The notes below the pieces were generated by a model. That model made no database searches. It was not told the origin of the DNA and was given only the letters and a program-made list of their open reading frames with translations. From positions 1 through 13,307 of the forward strand of contig JASHWB010000223.1 of NCBI GenBank assembly GCA_030044295.1: 13,307 bases of DNA. The letters run 5' to 3'. Positions within the stretch are counted from its first letter, which is position 1; each line of letters opens with the position of its first letter. This document shows positions 6,709-13,307 of this stretch, piece after piece. The position numbers and the translations under genes were made by a program. Source of the DNA: Candidatus Acidiferrales bacterium. Its GTDB lineage: Bacteria > Acidobacteriota > Terriglobia > Acidiferrales > UBA7541.

Positions 6709-7404
6709 CTACCGCGGAAGCTGAAACCGATAGCCAGCCCAAGCGTCGGTCACGAGGAATTGTGGCTTGGGAGGATCGGGCTCGATTTTCCGTCGCAAGC
6801 GATTGATAAAAACACGAAGATACTCGAGCTCGTCGCCATAGTCAGGCCCCCAGACCGCCTGCAGTAATTCGCGATGGGCGATGGTCTTGTTCGGGCGGGC
6901 GAGCAGATAGGAAAGCAGATCGAATTCCTTGGCCGTAAGCCGCGAAACGCGTCCGTGAACGGTAACCTGCCTAGCGGGCAAATCGATTTGCAAGCCCTTT
7001 GAAACGAGCGGCCGCAAGTCGGTTTGCCCGGGAGGTTGCGGCATCCGGCGCAGAGCGGCTCGAATCCGCGCGAGCAGCTCCGGCATGCTGAATGGCTTCG
7101 TGATGTAATCGTCGGCGCCGGCATCGAGCGCTTCGACTTTCTCTTTTTCCGCGCTGCTGACGGTCAACATAATGACCGCAATCTCGGAGCTGGAGCGGAT
7201 CAAGCGGCAAGTTTCAATGCCGCCGATTCCCGGCATATTAATATCGAGCAGCACCAAATCGTATGGCGCAGCGCGAAGCGTTTCTAGAGCTTCCTCTCCA
7301 GTGCGCGCATCGTTGACTTGATAATCCCGCGAAGTCAGGGTAGCGCGCATGGCGCGACGAATCTGTGGGTCGTCATCTATCACCAGAATTCTGCCCGCAC
7401 TCAT
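6709..7404 (-). CDS. kdpE: KdpE-type response regulator, OmpR/PhoB family
   Basis: This is the DNA-binding response regulator of the Kdp two-component system, 231 residues. The receiver domain occupies about 5-115. Its acidic pair is at 10-12 (DDD), the phospho-acceptor is D54 in VLLDINMPG, the switch Thr is T81 and the conserved Lys is K103 in ITKPF. A winged-helix domain (about 133-230) contains LTAKEFDLLSYLL, VWGPDYGDELEYLRVFINRLRRKIE and GYRFQLP. The VWGP...YLR stretch is the KdpE hallmark. The ATG overlaps the kinase TGA as ATGA, so the pair is translationally coupled. It stands upstream of the pump genes rather than at the 3' end as in E. coli. It is expected to activate the kdp structural genes when phosphorylated. 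Confidence 0.95.
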   Translation of the reverse strand: MSAGRILVIDDDPQIRRAMRATLTSRDYQVNDARTGEEALETLRAAPYDLVLLDINMPGIGGIETCRLIRSSSEIAVIMLTVSSAEKEKVEALDAGADDYITKPFSMPELLARIRAALRRMPQPPGQTDLRPLVSKGLQIDLPARQVTVHGRVSRLTAKEFDLLSYLLARPNKTIAHRELLQAVWGPDYGDELEYLRVFINRLRRKIEPDPPKPQFLVTDAWAGYRFQLPR

Positions 7405-8915
7405 CGAGCGGCAACTCCCGGGGCGACTGGCAACGACACGGAAAACTTAGATCCCCTGCCGATCTGGCTTTCGAGCCAGATCTCCTGTCCGTGGGCGATC
7501 ATGATTTCGCGGGCTATCGCCAGCCCCATTCCGGTACCCTTGAGATTCTTCTCCGCTTGGCCTCGATAGAATTTTTCGAAAATTTGCGCCTGCTCCTGTT
7601 CTGGAATGCCCGGGCCCTGGTCGACGATAGAGATTACAACGCGTGCGCCTAGCATCTGCGCAGAAATGGAGATCGGACTCGTCGCAGGGGAGTACTTCAG
7701 AGCGTTGTCCAACAAATGAGTTATGACCACCTGAATGAGATCCGCATCGACCCGCACCGGGGGCAAATCGTCCGCGACCGAGACGGTGACGCTCCGACCG
7801 TCCATCAACGACTTCATCTGCCGTATCGACGCCGAAATCAATGAACCGACGAAGTGCTCTCCGCGGTTCAAGTGAAACGTTCCGCCCTCGGCTCTTGCCA
7901 ATTGGATGGCGTCGGTGACGAGCTTCGAGAGCCGATCCGCACTTTCGTCGACAATGGTGACCAATTCGCGCTGCGATTGAGGCAGTTCATGGACCGATCC
8001 GGAAAGCAGATCCGTGGTAACGGCTTTGATGGATGTGAGCGGCGTCTTGAATTCGTGGGCGATTGCGTCGAGCAGAGTCGATTTGAGTTCCTCGCTTTGG
8101 GTGGCGATTTCAGCGCGATTTACAGCCGCTTGCGAAGCTGCCCGTTCGAGGCCAATCGCCACGAGGTTCAAGAGCGAGTGAAAAGCAGCGTCCGATAGAA
8201 ACAATCCAACGACAGCCAAGCTGCCGATCGGCTGACCGCCCAGGCGAACGGGCGCAATGGACAGGCTCTTTTTCTCGTCGCGAAAGGTGGTCGATTGCGA
8301 GGCCACATCTCGGAGCTGACCTTCGATTTCCGGGCTCTCCTCCAGTTCCGCAAGCTTATAGATGCGGTTATTCGTTCGGTCGTACAGGACGACCACCGGA
8401 AAATCGAAAACTTGTGCCACGTGCTGAACCACCTGGTGAGCAATCGGCTGGCTGGGATCGGATAGCAGCAAAGCGCGGCTGAGCGAATACAGCTTTTCGA
8501 TTTCCTGCTGGCGCAGGATTGCGTCGCGAGTGAGTCGCTTGGCACGCGCGGAAAGCTGGCTGGCGGTAAGCGAGGTTGCAAAGAAGGCGAATAGCGCGAT
8601 CCAATTTTGCGGATTTTCGATGGTCAGGGTGCCGATCGGCGGGAGGAAGAAGTAGTTGAAACACAGCATCGCGGCAATGGATGCGACGATTGACTCGATC
8701 AATCCTCCGACGGCTCCGATCACGAGGATGGCAACAAGGTAGAGGAAGCCGGCTGTAATGGCATTCACATGCAGAGGTCCAAATGAGATGAACGTAACGA
8801 CGAGGATTAGTCCCAGTGCAGCTAAGATGCGGGCCGCAAAGGACGCCACGTTTTTGCCAATTGGCCGAAAGAGCAGGCGCGATTCTGGAGGAGCCGAGCC
8901 AGCGATTGGAAGCAT
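7401..8915 (-). CDS. kdpD: KdpD-like sensor histidine kinase lacking the KdpD N-terminal sensor domain
   Basis: This is a membrane sensor kinase of 504 residues from ATG 8915. Four closely packed spans (about 28-120) form a DUF4118 domain with the KdpD-typical FNYFFLPPIGTLTIENPQNW segment. A GAF-like region (about 140-260) follows, then HisKA with phospho-acceptor H287 in AIAHEFKTPL, and HATPase_c with N404 (LLDNALKYSP), DQGPGIP (432-438) and GTGMGLAI (460-467). E. coli KdpD is about 894 residues; here the N-terminal PF02702 and Usp parts are missing, and a PF02702 protein lies at the far end of the locus. An in-frame TTG at 9005 would add 30 residues of poor character, so I prefer the ATG, although its ribosome site is weak. 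The gene overlaps kdpE by 4 nt. The family call is firm; the partner idea is inferred. Confidence 0.93.
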   Translation of the reverse strand: MLPIAGSAPPESRLLFRPIGKNVASFAARILAALGLILVVTFISFGPLHVNAITAGFLYLVAILVIGAVGGLIESIVASIAAMLCFNYFFLPPIGTLTIENPQNWIALFAFFATSLTASQLSARAKRLTRDAILRQQEIEKLYSLSRALLLSDPSQPIAHQVVQHVAQVFDFPVVVLYDRTNNRIYKLAELEESPEIEGQLRDVASQSTTFRDEKKSLSIAPVRLGGQPIGSLAVVGLFLSDAAFHSLLNLVAIGLERAASQAAVNRAEIATQSEELKSTLLDAIAHEFKTPLTSIKAVTTDLLSGSVHELPQSQRELVTIVDESADRLSKLVTDAIQLARAEGGTFHLNRGEHFVGSLISASIRQMKSLMDGRSVTVSVADDLPPVRVDADLIQVVITHLLDNALKYSPATSPISISAQMLGARVVISIVDQGPGIPEQEQAQIFEKFYRGQAEKNLKGTGMGLAIAREIMIAHGQEIWLESQIGRGSKFSVSLPVAPGVAAR

Positions 8916-9087
8916 ATCCGAAGTCTCAGAAATCGGCGGACTATCCAAAGCATACCCCAATCTACGATAAAAGCACGGGAAGGCTTGGATCTGAGGAGGG
9001 CGCAAGCGCGGGATCGGATTTTCCTGAACCGTGGCGGCAGGTGCGATCAGGAGGTGGTTTTAAAGGATTTGGTGCGTAGTAACGCAG

Positions 9088-9116
9088 TTGCAAACGTTCG
9101 CGGGATGCCGGATAAT
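9088..9116 (+). promoter_or_regulatory. sigma70-like promoter of the Ser/Thr kinase gene
   Basis: TTGCAA (9088-9093) is followed after exactly 17 bp by GATAAT (9111-9116). These match TTGACA at 4 of 6 and TATAAT at 5 of 6 positions. Transcription would begin near 9123, giving a leader of about 30 nt before ATG 9155. The -10 box lies inside a perfect palindrome. Confidence 0.6.
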
Positions 9117-9120
9117 CCGG
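9108..9120. promoter_or_regulatory. 13-bp perfect palindrome over the -10 box, candidate operator
   Basis: CCGGATAATCCGG is a perfect inverted repeat of 6 bp around a single central A. It covers the whole GATAAT -10 element of the kinase promoter. A dimeric regulator bound here would block RNA polymerase, so a repressor site is the simplest reading. The cognate protein is not identified in the window. Confidence 0.42.
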
Positions 9121-9154
9121 GCCATTCGAAGTGCCCGCTTGATCGTGTAGGCGC

Positions 9155-11899
9155 ATGGTCATCTGTCCACAATGTAAGACTCCCAATCCAGACTTCGCCG
9201 CAAATTGCTCGGAATGCAACTCGCCTGTATCGGTCGCGGAATCCGAGACGATCCAGGCAGTCGATCCCGGCTCGCTAAGAGTTGGAAGCGACTTCGGGCC
9301 GCGTTATCACATCGAGGCGCTTCTCGGCGAAGGCGGCATGGGGAGGGTGTATAGAGCCTACGACCGGGAGCTGAATCGCACAATCGCCATAAAAGTAGTG
9401 CGACAGGGCATGATGGCAGAGGCGACGGCTCTCAATCGATTCAAGCAGGAATTGGTGCTGGCCAGCAAGATCTCGCACAAGCATATCTTGCGAATCCACG
9501 ACCTCGGTGAAGTGAACGGATTGAAGTTCATCACCATGGCTTACGTGGAGGGCCAAGATTTACATCAGATCATCAAGGAAACTCCCAAGCTGCCCCTCGA
9601 CCGGTTGGTGAATTTCGCCACGCAGCTTGCCGATGCACTCGCGGCCGCGCATGCGGAAGGGGTTGTCCACCGAGATCTAAAGCCACAGAACATACTCGTG
9701 GACAAGAACGATCAGATCTACGTATCGGATTTCGGCCTCGCGCGATCATTTGCGGAAGGCGCCATCGGCATGACCCAAACAGGGGCATTTCTGGGCACGC
9801 CGCGCTACATGTCTCCAGAACAAGCAGAAGCCAAACCAACTGATGGGCGCTCCGATTTGTACGCCTACGGCCTGATCCTTTACGAAATGGCTACGGGCGA
9901 CGTGCCGTTTACCGGCAAGACGACGCTGGAGTTGATGTATCAGCGGGTCCGGGAGAGACCGAAAAGCCCAAAATTGGCCAACTCGTCCCTGCCGAACTGG
10001 CTCGTGGCAGTGATCATGCGCTGCCTGGAACGGGATCCAGCTGCACGGTACCAAAACGCTTACGAGATATTGGCCGACCTGAAAGCCTCCGAAACTCCCG
10101 GCACCGCGTCCCGCGTTTTTTCGCGCACCGGAACCAGTATTCAAATTGCAGTTCCGCAGGTGGCGGCCGGTCGCTGGGTTTGGGTGCTTTGTGCAATGGT
10201 GGGCGTGATCGTCGTAGGTGCCGTCGTTTGGCGGGTGCGTCGTAACGGGGTGAACCGCCGTAGTTCAGGGGGCACCGCCGCGCTTGCCGGAATTCCGCCA
10301 CTTACCAGCGGCCGATTCGTCGCGGTCTTACCTCTCCAAGTGCTAGGAGATGCATCGCAATGGGACTACGTCGCTAAGGGAATCGAGGAAGCTCTATCGG
10401 CCAAACTGTTCCAGCTCAAGGATGTGCGAGTAACGTCAGTGGATGCCGCCGAACAAGCGGATCAACGGCAGCCGCTACCTAAAATTGGCCGCTCTCTAGG
10501 AGCCAACTTGCTCGTACAAGGCGTCCTGCAAGGCGCCGGCGACAAGATCCGAGTTATCGTGAACCTCGAAGATGTTGCTGATGCCAAAACGCTCTGGAGC
10601 CGGGAATTTGATGGAGTTATCGGGGATATTTTCACCATCGAGGACCAGATCTATAGCCAACTGGTAGCAGGTCTCAATGTGAACCCGACGAGTGACGAAT
10701 TGGCTTCGGCAGCATCGAGGCCGACTGACAACATCACTGCATATGATCTCTATCTGCGCGGCCGCAATTCCTTGCGCGGCCACGATGGCAAGAGCATCCA
10801 GTCCGCCCTGGATTATTTCGACCAGGCAGTGAAAACGGACGCCAGATTTGCTTTGGCATACACCGGCGTGGCAGACGCCAGCCTGCGGATGTACAAAATC
10901 AAGAAAGACCCATTCTGGACGCAAAAGGCGCTAGTTGCTGCTCAGCAGGCACAGCAATTGAACGACAAACTTGCGGAAGTCCATGCAACGCTTGGGAGCG
11001 TTTATCGCACGACGGGCAAATACGCCGAATCGATTGCGGAGTTGAAACGGGCACTCTCTCTCGCGCCCAATTCGGACGATTTTTATCGTCGGCTTGGCGA
11101 CGTCTATCTCGACAGCGGCGATTCGGCTCAGGCCCTGGAGGCGTACCAGAAAGCGGCCAAACTAAACCCGTATTATTGGGTCGATGAAAACTCTCTCGGA
11201 GAGGCGTACGCCAGGGTGGGCGATTATTCGGAGGCCTTGCAGGCGTTCGAGAAGGTTTCCTTGCTTGAACCCGACATCGATGTGGGATTCGAAAACGTGG
11301 GCAACATGTACTTGCAGCAGGGCGACTATCAAAAGTCGATACCATATTTGCAAAAGGCGCTCTCCATCGAGCCATACTTTTCAACCTATAGCAATCTCGG
11401 AACCTCCTATTTTCTTCTGAAGCAGTATTCACAAGCGGTGCCGATGTTCGAAAAGGCCGTGCAACTTAACCCGAACGATTCCGACGTTGTACTGAATCTC
11501 GCGGACGCCTATCGCGACTTAGGAGAAGACGGTAAGGCTCGCAGCACTTATCTTCAAACGATATCCACAGGATTCAAAGAGCTGGAAACCAATCCGCAAG
11601 ATGCCGACGTGATGAGCGACATAGCACTCTCGTACGCTAAGACAGGGAGCGCGCCGCAAGCATTGGATTTCATACGGCAGGCTCGGGGCATCGACAAGGG
11701 GAACGTGAGCTACGTGTATGCACAAGCGGAAATAGACGCGATTCTCGGCCGAAAATCGGACGCACTGAGCACTTTACGCGAGGCCCTGGAAAAGCATTAT
11801 CCGGCGGAATACGCGGCGGGAGACGAAGACTTGAAGAGTTTGACGGCCGATCCCGAATTTACTGTTTTGATTAAGCAGTATTCCGCGGCGAAGCACTAA
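9155..11899 (+). CDS. receptor-like Ser/Thr protein kinase with zinc ribbon, TolB-like domain and TPR repeats
   Basis: This is a 914-residue PknB-type protein kinase. Residues 4-21 form a CxxC...CxxC zinc ribbon (C4, C7, C18, C21). The kinase domain (about 51-310) has its glycine loop GEGGMG (58-63), catalytic K80, HRDLKPQN (172-179, base D174), DFG (192-194) and GTPRYMSPEQ (214-223). A single span lies at about 341-360. Outside it, residues 387-508 (FVAVLPLQVLGD..., GVLQGAGDKIRVIVNLEDV) resemble the TolB/FlgO-like domain often found between kinase and TPRs. About seven or eight TPR units fill 528-880, ending their helices in motifs such as ALSLAPNS and AVQLNPND. All catalytic residues are present, so it should be active. 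The ATG at 9155 opens directly into the zinc ribbon; the ribosome site is weak (TAGGCGC). It converges on the PEP-CTERM gene. Its substrates are unknown. Confidence 0.95.
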   Translation: MVICPQCKTPNPDFAANCSECNSPVSVAESETIQAVDPGSLRVGSDFGPRYHIEALLGEGGMGRVYRAYDRELNRTIAIKVVRQGMMAEATALNRFKQELVLASKISHKHILRIHDLGEVNGLKFITMAYVEGQDLHQIIKETPKLPLDRLVNFATQLADALAAAHAEGVVHRDLKPQNILVDKNDQIYVSDFGLARSFAEGAIGMTQTGAFLGTPRYMSPEQAEAKPTDGRSDLYAYGLILYEMATGDVPFTGKTTLELMYQRVRERPKSPKLANSSLPNWLVAVIMRCLERDPAARYQNAYEILADLKASETPGTASRVFSRTGTSIQIAVPQVAAGRWVWVLCAMVGVIVVGAVVWRVRRNGVNRRSSGGTAALAGIPPLTSGRFVAVLPLQVLGDASQWDYVAKGIEEALSAKLFQLKDVRVTSVDAAEQADQRQPLPKIGRSLGANLLVQGVLQGAGDKIRVIVNLEDVADAKTLWSREFDGVIGDIFTIEDQIYSQLVAGLNVNPTSDELASAASRPTDNITAYDLYLRGRNSLRGHDGKSIQSALDYFDQAVKTDARFALAYTGVADASLRMYKIKKDPFWTQKALVAAQQAQQLNDKLAEVHATLGSVYRTTGKYAESIAELKRALSLAPNSDDFYRRLGDVYLDSGDSAQALEAYQKAAKLNPYYWVDENSLGEAYARVGDYSEALQAFEKVSLLEPDIDVGFENVGNMYLQQGDYQKSIPYLQKALSIEPYFSTYSNLGTSYFLLKQYSQAVPMFEKAVQLNPNDSDVVLNLADAYRDLGEDGKARSTYLQTISTGFKELETNPQDADVMSDIALSYAKTGSAPQALDFIRQARGIDKGNVSYVYAQAEIDAILGRKSDALSTLREALEKHYPAEYAAGDEDLKSLTADPEFTVLIKQYSAAKH

Positions 11900-11979
11900 G
11901 CAGGATTGCCGGGGACAGCCGCAAGAAGCACAGAGTCCGATTGCACTGTTCGACGAGGTGCAGTCCAGAGAGCTCTAAG

Positions 11980-12546
11980 TCAGGCGCGACGCTGAGAAAG
12001 GCCGAAATCCTTGCGTCGAAGAATGCCGAGAAAAACAAGCCCCATGGCTAACAGAAGCACCGTTGAAGGCTCGGGAGTGGTGGCGAAATCGATAATTCCG
12101 TTGGCGCACTGCGATTCGTTTTCGCATGAAAAATCGCTGGGCAGCAATAGAGAAAAGTTGGAAAGACCCGAGATGCCGATATCAAAGTCCTCCCCCGGAG
12201 TTACCGCTCCAACGAAAAGCACACCGAAGAAGTAATCGTCTGCGTCACCGTCACCGTCACCCGGGAAGAAAACGAGACACTGGCCAAAATTAGTCGAGCA
12301 CGCAGCCGTTTGTCCTGCCGGGATCTGAATAGGAGTGGGCGCCAGGAAAAGTACCGCCAAGGTATCGGTGGTGCCGGTATAGCCGAGAGCAACGCAATCT
12401 GTTCCTGCTGGACAGGTGGGATCGTTCAGTATGACCTTGAAGTCGCTCGAGCTGCTCGAGGTCACGGGGGCGCTATCTGCACGCGCGATCACGGCACCGC
12501 CTGCGATCAGCACTAACGATAGAAAGATCCGCGTCAGCTGCTTCAT
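11980..12546 (-). CDS. PEP-CTERM sorting-domain secreted protein, function unknown
   Basis: This is an exported protein of 188 residues. A signal peptide covers about 1-23 (MKQLTR, hydrophobic stretch, ARA before Asp). The C terminus has the PEP-CTERM tripartite signal: TPEPS at 157-161, a hydrophobic span (about 162-176) and RRKDFG. This signal directs cleavage by an exosortase/archaeosortase-type enzyme in bacteria making extracellular polysaccharide. The mature part is poor in lysine, rich in Ser, Thr, Asp and Gly, and holds six cysteines in three spaced pairs (45/51, 83/90, 141/147). An acidic DGDGDADD run (97-104) could bind Ca2+. I chose ATG 12546 because GGGGAG lies 6 nt upstream and the signal peptide begins there; the frame stays open to 12693 but that part has no export character. 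The sorting class is firm; the function is unknown. Confidence 0.88.
   Translation of the reverse strand: MKQLTRIFLSLVLIAGGAVIARADSAPVTSSSSSDFKVILNDPTCPAGTDCVALGYTGTTDTLAVLFLAPTPIQIPAGQTAACSTNFGQCLVFFPGDGDGDADDYFFGVLFVGAVTPGEDFDIGISGLSNFSLLLPSDFSCENESQCANGIIDFATTPEPSTVLLLAMGLVFLGILRRKDFGLSQRRA
12244..12261 (+). repeat. three tandem GTCACC hexamers inside the PEP-CTERM gene
   Basis: Three perfect copies of GTCACC in tandem encode the Gly-Asp repeat of the DGDGDADD run on the minus strand. It is an in-frame coding repeat, so copy number could change without breaking the gene. Confidence 0.6.
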
Positions 12547-12857
12547 GGCCACTCCCCATCCGGCACTGGAACGTGAGTAGAACGTGGTGTGACTCTCAAC
12601 CCCAAAACGAATCGCACGGTGACCTTGTACATACCTGAACCGATCGCTCCATGTCAATAACGAAATTGGCGAATTCTTAGCTCTATAGGACAAGTAAGGC
12701 TAGCAGTTTCAGTACTATCGGTAAGGTTGAAGCATGACGCTCCGCAACCCTAGCGGCAGTGAAAGGGACACAAATGTGGTCTCGGGTTTAGGCGCGAGCG
12801 CGGCGAGGCTCTTGCCGTCCAGAGCCTTTAAAGCGCGTGGCTACGGGGCGTGTTAGA
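12547..12857. other. divergent intergenic region, PEP-CTERM gene and FHA gene
   Basis: This 311-bp region separates divergent starts. It holds a leftward promoter candidate (12628-12657) and, at its right end, an extended -10 box for the FHA gene. A 40-codon open frame at 12734-12856 is not convincing. I see no terminator, tRNA or repeat family in the remainder. Confidence 0.6.
12628..12657 (-). promoter_or_regulatory. candidate promoter of the PEP-CTERM gene
   Basis: On the minus strand a perfect TTGACA (12657-12652) is followed after 18 bp by TATGTA (12633-12628), a weak -10 with 3 of 6 matches. The leader to ATG 12546 would be about 75 nt. The full consensus -35 is the main support. It also argues against starting the gene at 12693, since the promoter would then lie inside the coding region. 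Confidence 0.42.
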
Positions 12858-12859
12858 AT
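12851..12859 (+). promoter_or_regulatory. candidate extended -10 promoter of the FHA gene
   Basis: TGTTAGAAT fits the extended -10 form TGnTATAAT with a single mismatch. No -35 box stands at the proper distance, which extended -10 promoters tolerate. Transcription would start near 12866, downstream of the first ATG at 12858. Confidence 0.4.
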
Positions 12860-12876
12860 GCGCGCAATTAGAATGC
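12853..12876 (+). repeat. 9-bp direct repeat TTAGAATGC around two possible start codons
   Basis: TTAGAATGC occurs at 12853-12861 and again at 12868-12876, a period of 15 bp. Each copy contains an in-frame ATG of the FHA gene. The first copy also makes up most of the extended -10 box. It may be a small tandem duplication of the start region. Confidence 0.55.
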
Positions 12877-13307
12877 AATCCGCCGATCCAGCCCAGCTCG
12901 GCCTTGAGGTCAGGTCTCCTGACGGCTCGCAGGCGCTCGTTCGGGTTGCGGATCTGCCCTTCCTGATTGGGCGCGGAACCGATTCCGGCAATCATCTCCC
13001 ACTGTCCGACCCGCGGATATCGCGGCGATGCTGCGCTATCATCGCCGATCCCGACGGGTGGTACCTGGAGGATCGCGGCCACCATCGCGGGATTTTTGTC
13101 AACGGAAGCCGAGTGCATCGCGCCCGGTTGCGGAGCGGCGATGTCATCACCTTCGGGCTCGACAACTCGTACGAAATCGCCGTCCGGTCCGACGGGAACG
13201 AAACAACGGTCGCCGGATTATTGACGCGAATCGGTCAGATGCCTGGCGTAGAGGAAAGCTCAGGCGGCCTTCACAAACTGAATGTTCTGCTCCAAGCTAC
13301 TTCTCTT
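12858..13307 (+). CDS. FHA-domain protein (partial, runs off right edge)
   Basis: A rightward frame of 150 codons is open to the window end. After a short N terminus, residues 16-115 form a forkhead-associated domain. Its phosphothreonine-binding landmarks are FLIGRGTDSGNHLPLSDPRISRRCC (Gly-Arg at 38-39, Ser-Arg at about 57-58) and GIFVNGSRV (88-96; Asn-Gly at 92-93), then the GDVITFG strand. From about residue 140, LHKLNVLLQATSL resembles the opening helix of a GAF domain, so an FHA-GAF protein with an output domain such as a SpoIIE-type phosphatase is likely but not visible. The start is ATG 12858 or ATG 12873; the candidate promoter favours the second. FHA domains bind phosphothreonine, and a Ser/Thr kinase lies about 1 kb to the left. 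A functional link is only suggested by proximity. Confidence 0.88.
   Translation, partial: MRAIRMQSADPAQLGLEVRSPDGSQALVRVADLPFLIGRGTDSGNHLPLSDPRISRRCCAIIADPDGWYLEDRGHHRGIFVNGSRVHRARLRSGDVITFGLDNSYEIAVRSDGNETTVAGLLTRIGQMPGVEESSGGLHKLNVLLQATSL

Larger units (their letters stand above)
8916..9154. other. divergent intergenic region between kdp locus and Ser/Thr kinase gene
   Basis: This 239-bp stretch separates two divergent genes. The right half carries the promoter and palindrome described separately. For the leftward kinase gene I see only a weak candidate -10 (TATGCT on the minus strand, near 8950) without a matching -35, and no TTTA hexamer array like that in front of the Usp-like gene. 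No further gene is supported here. Confidence 0.5.

Noticed and set aside
8916..9005. TTG-initiated 30-residue extension of the histidine kinase
   Set aside because: The start is rare, the nearest AGGA is about 14 nt away, and the added residues show no domain character. It is possible but less likely than ATG 8915.
11942..11962. TGCAC...GTGCA hairpin between the converging kinase and PEP-CTERM genes
   Set aside because: The stem is only 5 bp with an 11-nt loop and no T-run on either side, so it is not a credible intrinsic terminator. No other terminator is visible in 11900-11979.
12547..12693. 49-codon N-terminal extension of the PEP-CTERM gene
   Set aside because: A proper signal peptide and ribosome site begin at 12546, and a TTGACA promoter element would fall within the extension.
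12734..12856. 40-codon frame between the PEP-CTERM and FHA genes
   Set aside because: It ends two bases before the first FHA ATG and has a weak AGG site, but its Arg/Ser/Ala-rich sequence has no pattern, and its end overlaps the likely promoter of the FHA gene.
1..13307. Mobile element, CRISPR array, tRNA or rRNA
   Set aside because: No transposase, integrase, terminal repeats, spaced repeats or tRNA-like fold was seen on either strand; composition looks even across the window.

Overview
The window is a chromosomal segment of a moderately GC-rich bacterium. I infer Acidobacteriota. The reasons are the gene mix (a Zn-ribbon/Ser-Thr kinase/TolB-like/TPR fusion, a PEP-CTERM exported protein, an FHA protein, and a kdp locus with a long KdpC insertion and extra small membrane genes) and the similar base composition throughout. 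There is no phylogenetic marker gene, so this placement is an inference. I see no RNA gene, insertion sequence, CRISPR array or phage gene.

Positions 1-8915, all on the minus strand, form one large potassium-uptake (Kdp) locus. Its transcription order is: histidine kinase with the KdpD membrane and catalytic parts only (8915-7401), KdpE response regulator (7404-6709), an unfamiliar protein with a Usp-like look (6570-5923), a 27-residue membrane peptide (5918-5835), kdpF (5825-5742), kdpA (5731-3944), kdpB (3922-1790), kdpC (1778-978), a 74-residue membrane protein (952-728), and the start of a KdpD N-terminal sensor protein (677 to beyond the left edge). The KdpFABC pump is complete, with its key catalytic and filter motifs. 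KdpD appears to be divided: kinase and membrane domain at the head of the locus, and cytoplasmic sensor domain at its tail. Most junctions are very tight. At four of them the stop codon lies inside the next gene's Shine-Dalgarno sequence, and kinase/regulator overlap as ATGA, so strong translational coupling is likely. Between kdpE and the Usp-like gene there is an 11-bp-phased series of TTTA-type hexamers resembling KdpE half-sites.

Positions 8916-9154 form a divergent intergenic region. It carries a good sigma70-like promoter (TTGCAA-17-GATAAT) for the rightward gene, and its -10 box sits inside a perfect 13-bp palindrome.

Positions 9155-11899 (+) encode a 914-residue receptor-like Ser/Thr kinase with an N-terminal zinc ribbon, one membrane span, a TolB/FlgO-like domain and TPR repeats. 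It converges on a PEP-CTERM secreted protein (12546-11980, -). At the right edge an FHA-domain protein begins (12858 or 12873, +) and leaves the window. An FHA domain reads phosphothreonine, so a link to the nearby Ser/Thr kinase is possible but unproven.
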